Of a DNA stretch of 33,084 nt, positions 1 through 8,800 are shown in pieces. The position numbers and the translations under genes are program-made. The DNA is taken from the IMG/VR virus record IMGVR_UViG_3300021171_000123, positions 1-33,084 of that record; one strand, written 5' to 3'. Source of the DNA: a virus. A model generated the notes under the pieces. It saw only the letters and a list, made by a program, of their open reading frames with translations, was not told where the DNA came from and ran no database searches. The first letter of the stretch is position 1. Every line of letters starts with the position of its first letter.

Positions 1-1541
1 TTGCCGCCCTCGAAATTTATGTCCGACCCGCCTTGGATATTGACGCCGTTCGCTGTGCTGCCTCCGACGCAAGCCCCGCCGTATCTTCCGGCAAATCTCA
101 CCCAAGAACCAGAAGAGTAGAATCGTACTGGATTGTTGCTCAGCGACGAGTCGAATAAAATACAGTCCCCACCGGGGCAACTATCGAATGTAATCTCGCC
201 GGGGAAAATAGCGCCTGGCGTGCCTCCGTAGGTTCCGCCGCCGACACCCCATCCATTTCCAGCCGCGAGTGCCCCAATTTGATTGGTTTGCTGAACGACC
301 ATCGAATGCAGGCCGCCCTCGAAGGTTCCCGTGCCACCCATGAACAATCCGCCGACGTTGTAATCAACAATCAAGCCCACGGCGTTTACGTCGCCCACGC
401 CAGCGGGAGCGGCGCTATACCACTCGAAATTTGTCAGGTAAACATCTTGAGCATGGTCGAGCGCGATGCCGAAAGAGCCGCTGCCAGCGGTGCCGTCGAT
501 TAAGTAATTCGAGGCTCTAAAGCCTAGCGTGTGCGTCGAGCTTCCGTCGCCAGTCACCCAAATTCCGCCGTGGAATCCATTGATGTGAAAGCGATTCATC
601 ACAAATTGGCTTGCGTAGGCGACCTTGACGGCTATGCTGGTGGTACTTGTCGATGTTTTCAGGAAGCAGCCATCCAAGCCACCAGATTGATTTACAGGAG
701 AGAACGTCAGCATCACGCCAGTTGCAGGCGTCCAAGTGATGACTGTGCCATCGGGACCGCTGGGGCAGGAAATGGAAAGTGGGCGTGTAATAGTCGCTGC
801 CGTCGCATCATTGTACGTTCCCGGCGCAATTTGAATTGCTCCGCAGTTGATGGACGCGCACACGGCGGGATTCGAGTTAATGGAGTTTATCCAGCCGCCG
901 ATGTCTGTCCCTGCCCAACCTTGCGGATTCGATGGCGAGATACACGCCACAGCGTTGACGATGGTGCAGTTGATTATCCCAATAAACGTAGGCGAACCAC
1001 TAAACGTTCCTGTAATCGCTCCCGGTCCGGCGAGATTTGTAGCTGTTCCAGCCGTTCCTGCATTAAGATTCGGAACAAGTGTCGTACTTGCAATAATCAA
1101 TGGTGGTGTTCCTGTCGGAACCGTTGATTGAAGCTGCGTTGCTGATGCAATATCGCCAGTGTTAGTAAGTCCGACGGGAAGGTCGTAGGTTATAAGTTTT
1201 CCAGTCGCACCGACGCTAGTAATAGAAACAGCGTACCTTCCTGGAGGAAGCCAAAAACCGTAGTTACCACGAGTATCTGCGTTTGTTGGATTTGACTGAT
1301 TACATGTTACGTCAGTTGAACTTGAACACAGTCCGGCGATAGGAGTATTACAAGGAGTTCCTGTTCCGGTGGCGGAACAAACAGTAATAACCGCTCCTGG
1401 AACAGACTGCAAAAATCTTACGGTCCCTGCACTTGTTTGTTGAGTAACCTCCAACATCGCAACATCGTCCTTACGGACGTTCTGCGCGCAAAGCGGGGAG
1501 GCTATTGTTAACAAAATTAACGAAAGTAGTTTCTTTTTCAT
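1..1541 (-). CDS. Secreted beta-helix-like protein, tail-spike or exported (3' part cut by window edge)
   Basis: About 513 codons are readable before the left edge and no stop is reached. The start ATG at 1541 gives a clear Sec signal peptide (MKKKLLSLILLTIASPLCAQ, cleavage probably after CA). The mature part begins with a small domain rich in paired cysteines (residues about 45-75), followed by short strand/turn units rich in G, N, S, T and V and segments such as FHINGFHGGIW and DNFGG-like turns. This is typical of right-handed parallel beta-helix proteins such as tail spikes and pectate-lyase folds. It lies directly after the tail fibre gene, in the same direction. A GGGGAA purine run lies about 9 nt upstream of the start. 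Enzymatic residues cannot be assigned. It is either a receptor-binding or depolymerase spike, or a protein exported by the infected cell; the signal peptide favours export. Confidence 0.6.
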   Translation of the reverse strand, partial: MKKKLLSLILLTIASPLCAQNVRKDDVAMLEVTQQTSAGTVRFLQSVPGAVITVCSATGTGTPCNTPIAGLCSSSTDVTCNQSNPTNADTRGNYGFWLPPGRYAVSITSVGATGKLITYDLPVGLTNTGDIASATQLQSTVPTGTPPLIIASTTLVPNLNAGTAGTATNLAGPGAITGTFSGSPTFIGIINCTIVNAVACISPSNPQGWAGTDIGGWINSINSNPAVCASINCGAIQIAPGTYNDATAATITRPLSISCPSGPDGTVITWTPATGVMLTFSPVNQSGGLDGCFLKTSTSTTSIAVKVAYASQFVMNRFHINGFHGGIWVTGDGSSTHTLGFRASNYLIDGTAGSGSFGIALDHAQDVYLTNFEWYSAAPAGVGDVNAVGLIVDYNVGGLFMGGTGTFEGGLHSMVVQQTNQIGALAAGNGWGVGGGTYGGTPGAIFPGEITFDSCPGGDCILFDSSLSNNPVRFYSSGSWVRFAGRYGGACVGGSTANGVNIQGGSDINFEGG

Positions 1542-1590
1542 CAGTTTGGATTCCCCGTCACAACGTAATTCACCGCCAGTGAGTTGCGCA
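1542..1590 (-). other. Relic of a tail-fibre C-terminus between two genes
   Basis: Read in the minus direction directly after the fibre stop, this segment encodes RNSLAVNYVVTGNPN and then a stop, closely resembling the genuine fibre end (VQITGAPN, stop). Both copies finish with the same bases CCAAACTGATG, where TGATG joins the stop to a following ATG. This looks like the old 3' end of a fibre gene left behind after the current one was exchanged in. Confidence 0.5.
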
Positions 1591-3969
1591 TCAGTTTGGT
1601 GCTCCGGTTATCTGCACCAGCATTACCGCCGTGTCGCCCGCTACTGAGCTAGTAACTACGGCGCTCGATAAGCCCGGCACGCACTTCACGAAGCCGGTCA
1701 GCGCCCCTGTCCCGTTCCAAGTAGCTTGGCAATTCGGCGCTGCTACGTAAGAGCCTGTACCCGTGTAGGTGTAGGTGCAGGTTCCTGCAACCATCGTGCA
1801 GGTTCCGTTCTGCGGTGTCTTGCCACGGCAGGAGTTGACGAGCGATGACGATGACAAGATATTCCCGGCGTGGTCTAGTTCATATTTACCCGTGCGAGAC
1901 TCAGCGGCGCTTAGAATCGTGCAACCGTTTCGCTGGTCTACGATATTGTTTGTCCCGCCGCTAGTCTGAATGCTCCTAATAATCGTATCTACGTTGATGT
2001 CTAGCGCATTACTTAGGAGAACGCCGGTCGTGGCAGTTCCAGAAACGCCGTCTATTTCTGTCCCGTTTGCTCCAAGCGGAGGTCTCGCACAAGGCGTTGC
2101 TACAGGGCACGAAGTATTAGTGCCGACACACACACCATTCGTCACGGTTTCCAAATCCAGATGGATAAGATGATTATTTCCACCGTTGACAAATATCCCA
2201 CAGGTAGGAGTTGACCCGCCGCCCTTGCTTATCGAAACACCTTCCCAGCCGAATTGTGTGGTCCCATTATTCGCAACGACGAGTGGGATAGAAGCCGCAG
2301 TACCGCCAGAACCGGGATTCGATAACACGCGCTTACTTACGCCAGAGTTTTGTACGCCTGAGGATTCCCACTGAATGCCAATGCCGGAGTAATTGATAGC
2401 GGAAACGCCCTCCAGGTAATCCCCCTGCTGCCCGAAGAAGTTTTGCCACGGAACGCAAGTAGCTATATTACTGCAATCTCCGGTCACTTTCAAAATTGAC
2501 TGGCCGAACTGAGCACCTGAAGGAGACCCATCGCCAGAAGGGTGTGGGCTGCAATCAATGACGTAAGCACTGCCGCCCGGAGCGCCCGTACCATTGTTAG
2601 CACCCCAAGCCAACGTCAGGCTGCCCGTAGCTGTGATTCCTCCTTGAGCAATAAATCCATACGTGCTGTTCGCTGGCGTGGGCTGCGTACCGGGAGAAAA
2701 GAACGCACACCCGGCAGCGGGGTCAAAACCAGAATGCGTCACGAAGTTGTCATGCCAGTTCGTGCCTGAGCCAGTGATGACTTCATTCGCGCCGGGAGTA
2801 CCCATCGTCACCGTGCCCGTTGTGCATACTGTTCCGGTTGCGCAGGCGAATAGAGGCCCAGCAGCGATGACAGTTCCTTTACCTGTGCCAGCCCCGTCAA
2901 CTAACCCTTCTGTGCTCCAGCCGTTCGGCGGCACGTTCGGGCCATACAAAGCAATGAGCTTGCCCCCAGGTAGCAGGACTCTGCCGGTTGTAGGGACAAG
3001 CGATGCAGCGGCGTAATAGTTCTGCGACAACTGGAGGTTCGTTAGCTTCCTCCCATCGCATATCCCCGCTTGAGGATTGATAGCTTTGGCCGCGATTTGG
3101 CAGTTCTGTAGCCGGATGGAGTCGTCTGCGCCGGAGAAGCAGGAAGCGTCGAGAGTAGTGGAGATGTTGTTTGGCAAACACGTAAACGTTCCAGAAATCA
3201 AAGAGCCAGGACCAGCTACAAGAGAAGAACCAGCTCCCACGCCGAGTATCGGAGCGGGCGGCGTCAAAGTTAAGGATACTGGAGACGATACCGAGATAGT
3301 AACGAGTTGACTAAAACACGGCCCTCCTGCATTGAAGCACACGTTAAAGAGCCAATGTGTGTTTTGCGGAGCTATGTTTGAATTCGCAGGTATAGAAATG
3401 GTCGCCGTCCCCGCTGAGAGCGTCCCACTTTGAGTCGCTAACGAACCCCCTCCAGAGAGTAAGACTGGAACAGGAGGAGGAACAATTCCTGAAGGTGGGA
3501 GGATAGACACAGTCCAAGGACCAGTCCAAAGAGTTGAATTTGTATCTTGAACTGTCAGATTTACAGTAGTCTGAGCTTGCGCTCCGGCTCCGAGCAAAGC
3601 GAAAAGAAGTCCGATGATGAAAAGACGTAAGACTGCACTTGCAACCGTCGCGCGGAGTGTAATCTGCGTCTTGGTCGCGGCTACTGAACCTGTGTACACA
3701 TCAACAGCCCTGTCCTTGTAAAGTATCCAGTATCCCACGGGAAGTCTCCCAAGGTTGTGAGTTATTGTAAAATCTGTGTTCGGAGCAGCCGGAGCAACGA
3801 CATTTGCCCAGACTCCGTCAATGTTATCCGCCTTGACACCGTCTCCAAAACCAAGGTGACTGTTTATCAAGGTCGTTAGATTGCGCCACGACTTTTGAAG
3901 CATCGTCGCGAAGCCCCAGAGTTCTTTCGGCTTCGGCGGTATAAAATCGAGACTAGGCGTAGCTTGCAT
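1591..3969 (-). CDS. Chimeric tail fibre / receptor-binding protein
   Basis: 792 aa from the ATG at 3969, one base after the stop of the upstream tail gene; an in-frame TTG at 4044 would add 25 residues but overlaps that gene. Residues about 50-115 form a domain containing THNLGRLPVGY, a pattern seen near the N-terminus of many podoviral fibres. It runs without a break into a hydrophobic stretch (about 112-130) ending in GAGAQAQ, which looks like a signal peptide inside the protein. The rest is a long G/T/N/S-rich beta structure with many closely spaced cysteine pairs, as in spike or beta-helix proteins. The last residues are QITGAPN. I infer attachment to the virion by the N-terminal part and host binding by the remainder. 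The internal signal-like segment and the nearby C-terminal relic point to recombination. Confidence 0.65.
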   Translation of the reverse strand: MQATPSLDFIPPKPKELWGFATMLQKSWRNLTTLINSHLGFGDGVKADNIDGVWANVVAPAAPNTDFTITHNLGRLPVGYWILYKDRAVDVYTGSVAATKTQITLRATVASAVLRLFIIGLLFALLGAGAQAQTTVNLTVQDTNSTLWTGPWTVSILPPSGIVPPPVPVLLSGGGSLATQSGTLSAGTATISIPANSNIAPQNTHWLFNVCFNAGGPCFSQLVTISVSSPVSLTLTPPAPILGVGAGSSLVAGPGSLISGTFTCLPNNISTTLDASCFSGADDSIRLQNCQIAAKAINPQAGICDGRKLTNLQLSQNYYAAASLVPTTGRVLLPGGKLIALYGPNVPPNGWSTEGLVDGAGTGKGTVIAAGPLFACATGTVCTTGTVTMGTPGANEVITGSGTNWHDNFVTHSGFDPAAGCAFFSPGTQPTPANSTYGFIAQGGITATGSLTLAWGANNGTGAPGGSAYVIDCSPHPSGDGSPSGAQFGQSILKVTGDCSNIATCVPWQNFFGQQGDYLEGVSAINYSGIGIQWESSGVQNSGVSKRVLSNPGSGGTAASIPLVVANNGTTQFGWEGVSISKGGGSTPTCGIFVNGGNNHLIHLDLETVTNGVCVGTNTSCPVATPCARPPLGANGTEIDGVSGTATTGVLLSNALDINVDTIIRSIQTSGGTNNIVDQRNGCTILSAAESRTGKYELDHAGNILSSSSLVNSCRGKTPQNGTCTMVAGTCTYTYTGTGSYVAAPNCQATWNGTGALTGFVKCVPGLSSAVVTSSVAGDTAVMLVQITGAPN

Positions 3970-3970
3970 T

Positions 3971-5581
3971 TCAGTTGTTATCCACTGTCCCGCCACGCTG
4001 TTCGCCTGCAATGTCGAATATCGGTGAAAGTTCAACAATGTCAAATAACGAACCCGCCGGAGCGGTCAGTGTGTATTGAATACGAAGGCCCGGAATCGGT
4101 ACGCTAAAGATATACGTCAAATCGTCGTTGCTTCCAGTTCCTAGCGTGATGGTCTGCTGAACGTTCTGTCCCGCCTCGTTTATCAACGTCAGCGTCCAAG
4201 TGACACTACCAAGGTCCGTAAACACCAAACGAAACTTCTTATTTGTGTGTCGATGACGACGGTCTTTGAATATCAGCTTGCCTGACTTTACGGAGTATGA
4301 AACCTCGGAGCCAGCTTGACTAAAGTCAATATAACCGACGGTTCCGTCAACAAACGAAATGCCAATCTTGTCACCTTGGTCTGGGACGAACGTGTTTGTT
4401 TGAAGAGAAAAATCGCCCAAAGCGACAGGAACTTTGTTGAAAATCCAACGAGTCCAATTTTCCTCGTCGAAGTTGTAGACCCACAAAGGACATTGAGTTG
4501 GGTCGCCTACGTTCTTGACACACAAGAGATAGTATGCCATGAATGGCGACGCTCCAGGCGAGTGCGTCCTGTGGCTGCGCGTGTTCCCTAAAGGACCACT
4601 AATCTTCAAATCAGCCATAATCCTCTGACGAGCGCCAAGCCAACGCCTCTGTCCGATAGGAGCAGCGCCTATCGAGGAAAGCACCGTTTGATTAAATGTG
4701 TAGACGTTGTCCGGGCCGGCGAAGATCCCATTGTCGTAACCGCCGATATTGAGCTTCTGCAACGAGAATAACGCAGTCGGCCCAACATCGCCGCCCATGA
4801 TTGGAACAAAAGCGAAGGGAGCAGCGCCTGTTCCTGTAGAGATTATCTGCAAGATGCCGTTTGGGTGGAACCCAAAGCCGTATTGCCCAAGCTTCAACAA
4901 ACCATATCCAGGACCGAGGTCAACAAGCTCGTCGTTAATCCCGGCGCTGAAGCTCGTCCAGTCGGTTGGGTCGCCAGCCCCACTCCATTGATAGCGTTGC
5001 GGCTTCAATCCCGTCCCGATGACGTTGACGTCAACAGTCATTAAATGAACACCAATCTCCGCGATAGCAAAAGGCTCTTGAGAGTTCGCGCTCGATAGTG
5101 TGTAAACACCGGGAGCGGCTTGTGGGTCATAGAGATAGACTTGGTCGGAGTTGAATGGACCGCCGTTTGCAAAGCAAAGCTTCTGATTCAACACCGACCA
5201 TGTGAATGGAATTGACCCATTGGTCAAAGGACCAAGAGCCGGTCCCGTCAACAGCGTCCAGGCGACGCCGCTCCAATCGTAGACGTGCCCCACATTGGTG
5301 AATGCAACCTGCCGTCGTAGACCAAGGGAGTCCCAAAAAGCTGCGAATGTCGTGATGTACTCACCAAAGATAAGACCGGGAGGCGCAGGAAGCGTCGTGT
5401 AGGTCGGTCTGTTCTGAGCCGTACCGAAACGGAAGGCGAGGTTTTGACAGTCGGCGAAGCCGTAATCTTCGATAAGCGAGATGGGAAGCTCTGACTGGAT
5501 TCCACCGAAAGGTCCAGTCAGAGGACTCTCCTTCATTTCCTCCGTACCTAGCTGCTGACGGTCTGGACTGCTCGGACTCAA
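3971..5581 (-). CDS. Beta-propeller-like tail (nozzle/stabilisation) protein
   Basis: 536 aa. The start is TTG at 5581, overlapping the upstream stop (TTGA), with GAGGGAG about 9 nt before it. The ATG 15 codons later has its purine run only 2 nt away and is less likely. The protein has no signal peptide and is made of repeated beta units with aromatic turns (TNVGHVYDWSG, QKLCFANGG, QVYLYDP, NVYTFNQ, LWVYNFDEENWTRW). This suggests a beta-propeller like the tail tubular/nozzle or packaged-DNA-stabilising proteins of podoviruses (T7 gp12 or P22 gp10 type). It sits between the lysis/ATP-grasp genes and the tail fibre. Family assignment rests on fold style and position, not on a diagnostic motif. 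Confidence 0.55.
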   Translation of the reverse strand: MSPSSPDRQQLGTEEMKESPLTGPFGGIQSELPISLIEDYGFADCQNLAFRFGTAQNRPTYTTLPAPPGLIFGEYITTFAAFWDSLGLRRQVAFTNVGHVYDWSGVAWTLLTGPALGPLTNGSIPFTWSVLNQKLCFANGGPFNSDQVYLYDPQAAPGVYTLSSANSQEPFAIAEIGVHLMTVDVNVIGTGLKPQRYQWSGAGDPTDWTSFSAGINDELVDLGPGYGLLKLGQYGFGFHPNGILQIISTGTGAAPFAFVPIMGGDVGPTALFSLQKLNIGGYDNGIFAGPDNVYTFNQTVLSSIGAAPIGQRRWLGARQRIMADLKISGPLGNTRSHRTHSPGASPFMAYYLLCVKNVGDPTQCPLWVYNFDEENWTRWIFNKVPVALGDFSLQTNTFVPDQGDKIGISFVDGTVGYIDFSQAGSEVSYSVKSGKLIFKDRRHRHTNKKFRLVFTDLGSVTWTLTLINEAGQNVQQTITLGTGSNDDLTYIFSVPIPGLRIQYTLTAPAGSLFDIVELSPIFDIAGEQRGGTVDNN

Positions 5582-7167
5582 GCGTTTACTCCCTCGTTTG
5601 CGACGATCTGCACTACTCTATCATCGTAGAGCTTCAACATGCGAAAGTCCTTCTTGTTCGTCACTTCCAAAGGCTCCCCGATGTTGTCGCTGACCCAGTC
5701 GTGGATTTTGACAAGTTGCTTCATGTTTTCGTTAAACGACTCGGCCGTCCCACGAGCGGTCAAGATACGTACCTCTTTACCATCAGCAAGCCAGCGTTTC
5801 ACGCGCTGAATCATCTTGGGGATAGGCTCGCCAATATCGTTGCTCCAGTTCGAGTAAGACGCGAGCGTCCCATCAAGATCGACCCCGATCCAGCCCTCGT
5901 CGTCGGAGTCAAGAGCTTTTAGTGTTCGATAGTCCTGAAGCATCGCTTCGCAAAGGTCCGTTCTAAACTGCAAGTCTGGGGCACGTAGTCGTGAGACTAT
6001 CTCGTACGCACGAGCGAAAGCTTCGCCAATAGTGTCGCCACGACCGTTGACTGTTCCGACGATTCCAACCCCGTGCGAGCTTTGTATCTCGCCGTCCTCC
6101 AACATCACTCCGAAGGGGTAGAACCACTCCTTGTCCGCTTCGGTGAAACCTTGAATGCGCACGCCGCCTTCGTGCTTGAACTGCTCAGAGGGCCACGGTG
6201 GTAGACTCAGCCTAACGCCCCCAACAAAGCCCAGACTAAGAGTTTCGCTACTATCATCGCCACTAGCCAAATCGCTAACAAAACCACCGAAGTCAAAATC
6301 ACAAAGACCATAAAGAAGCGAAGGAAACGCGTCGTAGCCGAATCTTGGGGTGAATTCAAGGGCATAGACACCTTCTTTATTCACAACAGCGTTGACGTCG
6401 ATAGGCCCGACGTAAAGGTGTTTTCGCAACGTATCCGTTAACTTTAGTAATAGTTGCTTCACCAACGGGTCGTTGGCTGAGCAGGCCCAAACGACGTTGC
6501 CGGTGCAGCCCCCTGACGGTCCATGATCGCCGTTCAGGAACTGCTTTCGTTCGAGGGTGTGGTTAAACATTCCCTCGATCCACTCCTTACCGTTGAACCA
6601 ACCTTCGGTGGAGATGGCAACACCTTCGACAAACTCTTGAATCGTGATGTCGATATCGCCAGAGCTATGCTCCTTCTCGAACTGTTTCAAAAACGAAAGT
6701 GCGTCCTCCGCGTCGTGCGCAACATAAGAAGGAACGACGCCGCTCAGCGAGCCTTCAGGCTTAATGACGACTTTCTCACCGTCACCAACCTTCTCAACTA
6801 GCTTCTCAGCGTCGCTCCAGCTTGCTGCATGTTCTGACTTTGGGATTTTTACGCCACTACTACCAAACACCTCCTCCGCGAGCTTACGGTCCTTCTCTAG
6901 CTTGTCAGCAAAACTGCTGCCAGAGAAAGTGCGAACGCCAGACTCTCGGAACTTGTCAAGAATCTGGCCGAATCCTGTTACGTCAGCGATAACCGTTTGA
7001 CCGAAGGAATACTCGCTTGCAGGGTCGACAAGCCCCTGGCCTTGATGCTCGAAGGCGTCGTTAAATATCTTGATCTTGACTTCGTGACCCTCGGCTTTTA
7101 GCCGAAGCGCCAAGCCGACGCCATCGCCGCATTCGCTCAGTATGAGAAAGTTGCCCACTTTTTTCAC
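5578..7167 (-). CDS. ATP-grasp ligase fused to HAD-type phosphatase
   Basis: 529 aa; GTG start overlapping the endolysin stop (GTGA). Residues 1-400 resemble ATP-grasp carboxylate-amine ligases of the PurD (GARS) type: an N-terminal Rossmann-like part (SECGDGVGLALRL), nucleotide-binding strands VVIKPEGS (K136) and IQEFVEGVA (E178), and a metal-binding region with DVNAVV and LEFTPRFG (E271, R275). Residues 425-525 are a HAD phosphatase: GVDLDGTL (D430, D432), ILTAR (T470) and LYDDRVV (D515, D516). Stand-alone HAD proteins of this kind are common in phages; fusion to an ATP-grasp module is unusual. The substrate cannot be told: purine precursor, peptide or modified nucleotide are all possible. 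Position between endolysin and tail genes suggests late expression. Catalytic residues of both halves look intact. Confidence 0.75.
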   Translation of the reverse strand: MKKVGNFLILSECGDGVGLALRLKAEGHEVKIKIFNDAFEHQGQGLVDPASEYSFGQTVIADVTGFGQILDKFRESGVRTFSGSSFADKLEKDRKLAEEVFGSSGVKIPKSEHAASWSDAEKLVEKVGDGEKVVIKPEGSLSGVVPSYVAHDAEDALSFLKQFEKEHSSGDIDITIQEFVEGVAISTEGWFNGKEWIEGMFNHTLERKQFLNGDHGPSGGCTGNVVWACSANDPLVKQLLLKLTDTLRKHLYVGPIDVNAVVNKEGVYALEFTPRFGYDAFPSLLYGLCDFDFGGFVSDLASGDDSSETLSLGFVGGVRLSLPPWPSEQFKHEGGVRIQGFTEADKEWFYPFGVMLEDGEIQSSHGVGIVGTVNGRGDTIGEAFARAYEIVSRLRAPDLQFRTDLCEAMLQDYRTLKALDSDDEGWIGVDLDGTLASYSNWSNDIGEPIPKMIQRVKRWLADGKEVRILTARGTAESFNENMKQLVKIHDWVSDNIGEPLEVTNKKDFRMLKLYDDRVVQIVANEGVNA

Positions 7168-7583
7168 GTCGTACTCGTCATATCCTCAGGAGTCGAGGTT
7201 GGAAGCTGAGTCTTGAAGTTGTCCTGAAAGTGACTAGGGTCAGGATGCTCAGTCCAACGCCCTCCCCACTCCAAGCCAAGAGTCTCGCCTATCGGACCTA
7301 TCTTTTGCCAATCGGGATGACCTGGGTCCCACGACGGCTTATGCTCTCCAAGGATGGAGAGCGGAACGATGTCGATAGCCTTCGACTTACCTTCGGGGGG
7401 TTGAGGTAGATGCATCGAACGCTTCGTCCACGAAACTCCGTCCTTAATTTTTTGAAGCTGTTGTGGCTCTGTACGGATGATGTCGACAATCCTGCAAGGC
7501 ACGCCAGCTTTTGCGCAGTTCAGCAAAAGCTGCTCAAAGAGAGGGCGTGCATGGCTGTCGGCGTCGTCAAACGAGTTTGTCAT
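7164..7583 (-). CDS. Endolysin, M15-family (VanY/L-Ala-D-Glu type) peptidase
   Basis: 139 aa, the usual size for single-domain phage M15 peptidases. Likely zinc ligands are H58 (in TKRSMHLP), D71 (KAIDIVP) and H118 (DPSHFQ), matching the H...D...H arrangement of D,D- or L-alanyl-D-glutamate peptidases; R37 in the strand before them fits the conserved arginine. There is no signal peptide, so release would need a holin; candidates are the membrane proteins at 8801-9001 or 17823-19039. The stop overlaps the start of the ATP-grasp gene, so the two are probably coupled. It would cut peptidoglycan stem peptides at the end of infection. Confidence 0.8.
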   Translation of the reverse strand: MTNSFDDADSHARPLFEQLLLNCAKAGVPCRIVDIIRTEPQQLQKIKDGVSWTKRSMHLPQPPEGKSKAIDIVPLSILGEHKPSWDPGHPDWQKIGPIGETLGLEWGGRWTEHPDPSHFQDNFKTQLPTSTPEDMTSTT

Positions 7584-7611
7584 TAGTTAAGCTCTTGACA
7601 TTGCTGAAACA

Positions 7612-8004
7612 CTACTGAGCCGTCGCTACCAAACCAGACGGTGCATTTGGTAGCGTGAATGTGTCCGCGTAGGTCACGCTCGTAACCAGTGCTGTGTTGA
7701 TTTTGATATACGGACCACCGCTCACAGACCCACGATAGACGTTGTATCCAGCGATAGCCGAGCCGCCGGTAGGAACCGTAGGCGGCGTCCAAGTCATATT
7801 AGCGATGTGTTGAGCTTGATTGAACGTCGCCGTCGCTTGGTTCGAGAATACGGACTCGAATCCATTCACATCTACGGCTGTCACGACGTAATAGTACACA
7901 GGTCCCGCAACCGCTGCCGTCGCGTAAATCAGTAACGATAACGCAAGAGTTGCCGATAGAACAAAGTATTTGAGCAAGTTCCGCTGCTTTTGCAAGAGGG
8001 TCAT
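7612..8004 (-). CDS. Exported single FN3-domain protein
   Basis: 130 aa. ATG at 8004 is preceded by AGGAG with good spacing. The N-terminus is basic, followed by a long hydrophobic core and ATAAVAG, a Sec signal peptide or membrane anchor. The rest is one fibronectin type III domain (strands YYYVVTAVDVNG, GYNVYRGSVSGGPY and VTYADTF). It ends in PNAPSGLVATAQ, which is how a following FN3 domain would begin, so the protein looks shortened from a multi-domain ancestor. FN3 domains of this style are common in exported acidobacterial proteins. Position upstream of the endolysin fits a lysis or surface role, but binding partners are unknown. Confidence 0.65.
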   Translation of the reverse strand: MTLLQKQRNLLKYFVLSATLALSLLIYATAAVAGPVYYYVVTAVDVNGFESVFSNQATATFNQAQHIANMTWTPPTVPTGGSAIAGYNVYRGSVSGGPYIKINTALVTSVTYADTFTLPNAPSGLVATAQ

Positions 8005-8022
8005 TATGAGGAACTCCTTTTT

Positions 8023-8499
8023 TCATACTTTTTGACTTGACAAGAAAGCTTTAAGCTGCTCTTCCTGAGCAGCAGTTATTCCCAAAACAGATTGAAGAGT
8101 CTCCTCAACAGGAGAATATTGTGGACCTCGAATAGGCTTTCCAGCTTTGATGCTCAAGTGCTTCTTGATTGCATTTTGAATCTGCATGGAACGACGAGAT
8201 CCCATCAAAGGAAGGATTCTTTGTAGGACGTCAAGAGCCCTCGACCCACAAGCAAACCAAGTAAGACAATGAGTAGATGGAGAGAAACACAAACTCCCTC
8301 CAAACATTCTGTGAAGTTTCAAAAGAGGGTCTATTGAATGAGCCTGGCTTGCATGAGTAAGCAAAGCTCCTCGATTGTCGCACTGAAAGGCTCCTTCACC
8401 TTCAAGAAAGCCGGCAGCCCAAGCGATATCACAATCCATAGGTTGAATTACTGCATCGTCTGTTTTCTTCTTTTGAGCTGGGCTAAAACCTTTTGACAT
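8023..8499 (-). CDS. LAGLIDADG-family homing endonuclease (third copy)
   Basis: 158 aa with one LAGLIDADG-like motif, WAAGFLEGEGAF (about residues 28-39), followed by a DNA-binding region with TWFACGSRALDVLQRI, as in single-motif free-standing enzymes that act as dimers. GAGGAAT lies 2-8 nt before the ATG. It sits between small virion genes rather than inside an intron or intein. It is clearly different from the two other LAGLIDADG genes here (no PQW lead-in and no DFV.VK segment). It probably mobilises itself into related phages lacking it. Activity is unproven, but the acidic motif residue is present. Confidence 0.8.
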   Translation of the reverse strand: MSKGFSPAQKKKTDDAVIQPMDCDIAWAAGFLEGEGAFQCDNRGALLTHASQAHSIDPLLKLHRMFGGSLCFSPSTHCLTWFACGSRALDVLQRILPLMGSRRSMQIQNAIKKHLSIKAGKPIRGPQYSPVEETLQSVLGITAAQEEQLKAFLSSQKV

Positions 8500-8505
8500 G
8501 ATTCC

Positions 8506-8799
8506 TCACTTTACATGGATTCTGAGGGTTGTGTTTGCTGCAAGAGAGGCTACTATGAGGCCTTCAAAATAATTCTCTAGGTTGTAGGTTTGAATCTCAC
8601 CCGGACCTACAGTCTGGAATTGAGCTAGAACGATGGACTTGTTGTTTCGGTCGCGGATATCGGCCATCAAAGCGCCGATTACAGAAGCGCCGGCTCCGGC
8701 TACTACCTCGATGAATTTGATGAACTCTTGATAGGGGTAAATAACCCCCGCCCCTGCTGTATCAATAAACCAAGGTCGTGCGCTGATGTCGTTGGCCAT
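8506..8799 (-). CDS. Small virion-associated protein, unknown
   Basis: 97 aa, ATG with a strong GGGAGG six bases upstream. It contains a hydrophobic stretch (FIEVVAGAGASVIGAL) and then beta-type sequence ending in TLRIHVK. There are no catalytic motifs or cysteines. It lies two bases from the coiled-coil/membrane gene upstream and next to a homing endonuclease downstream. Compact beta proteins of this kind next to capsid genes are often decoration or fibre-base proteins, but I do not recognise the family. Confidence 0.55.
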   Translation of the reverse strand: MANDISARPWFIDTAGAGVIYPYQEFIKFIEVVAGAGASVIGALMADIRDRNNKSIVLAQFQTVGPGEIQTYNLENYFEGLIVASLAANTTLRIHVK

Positions 8800-8800
8800 A

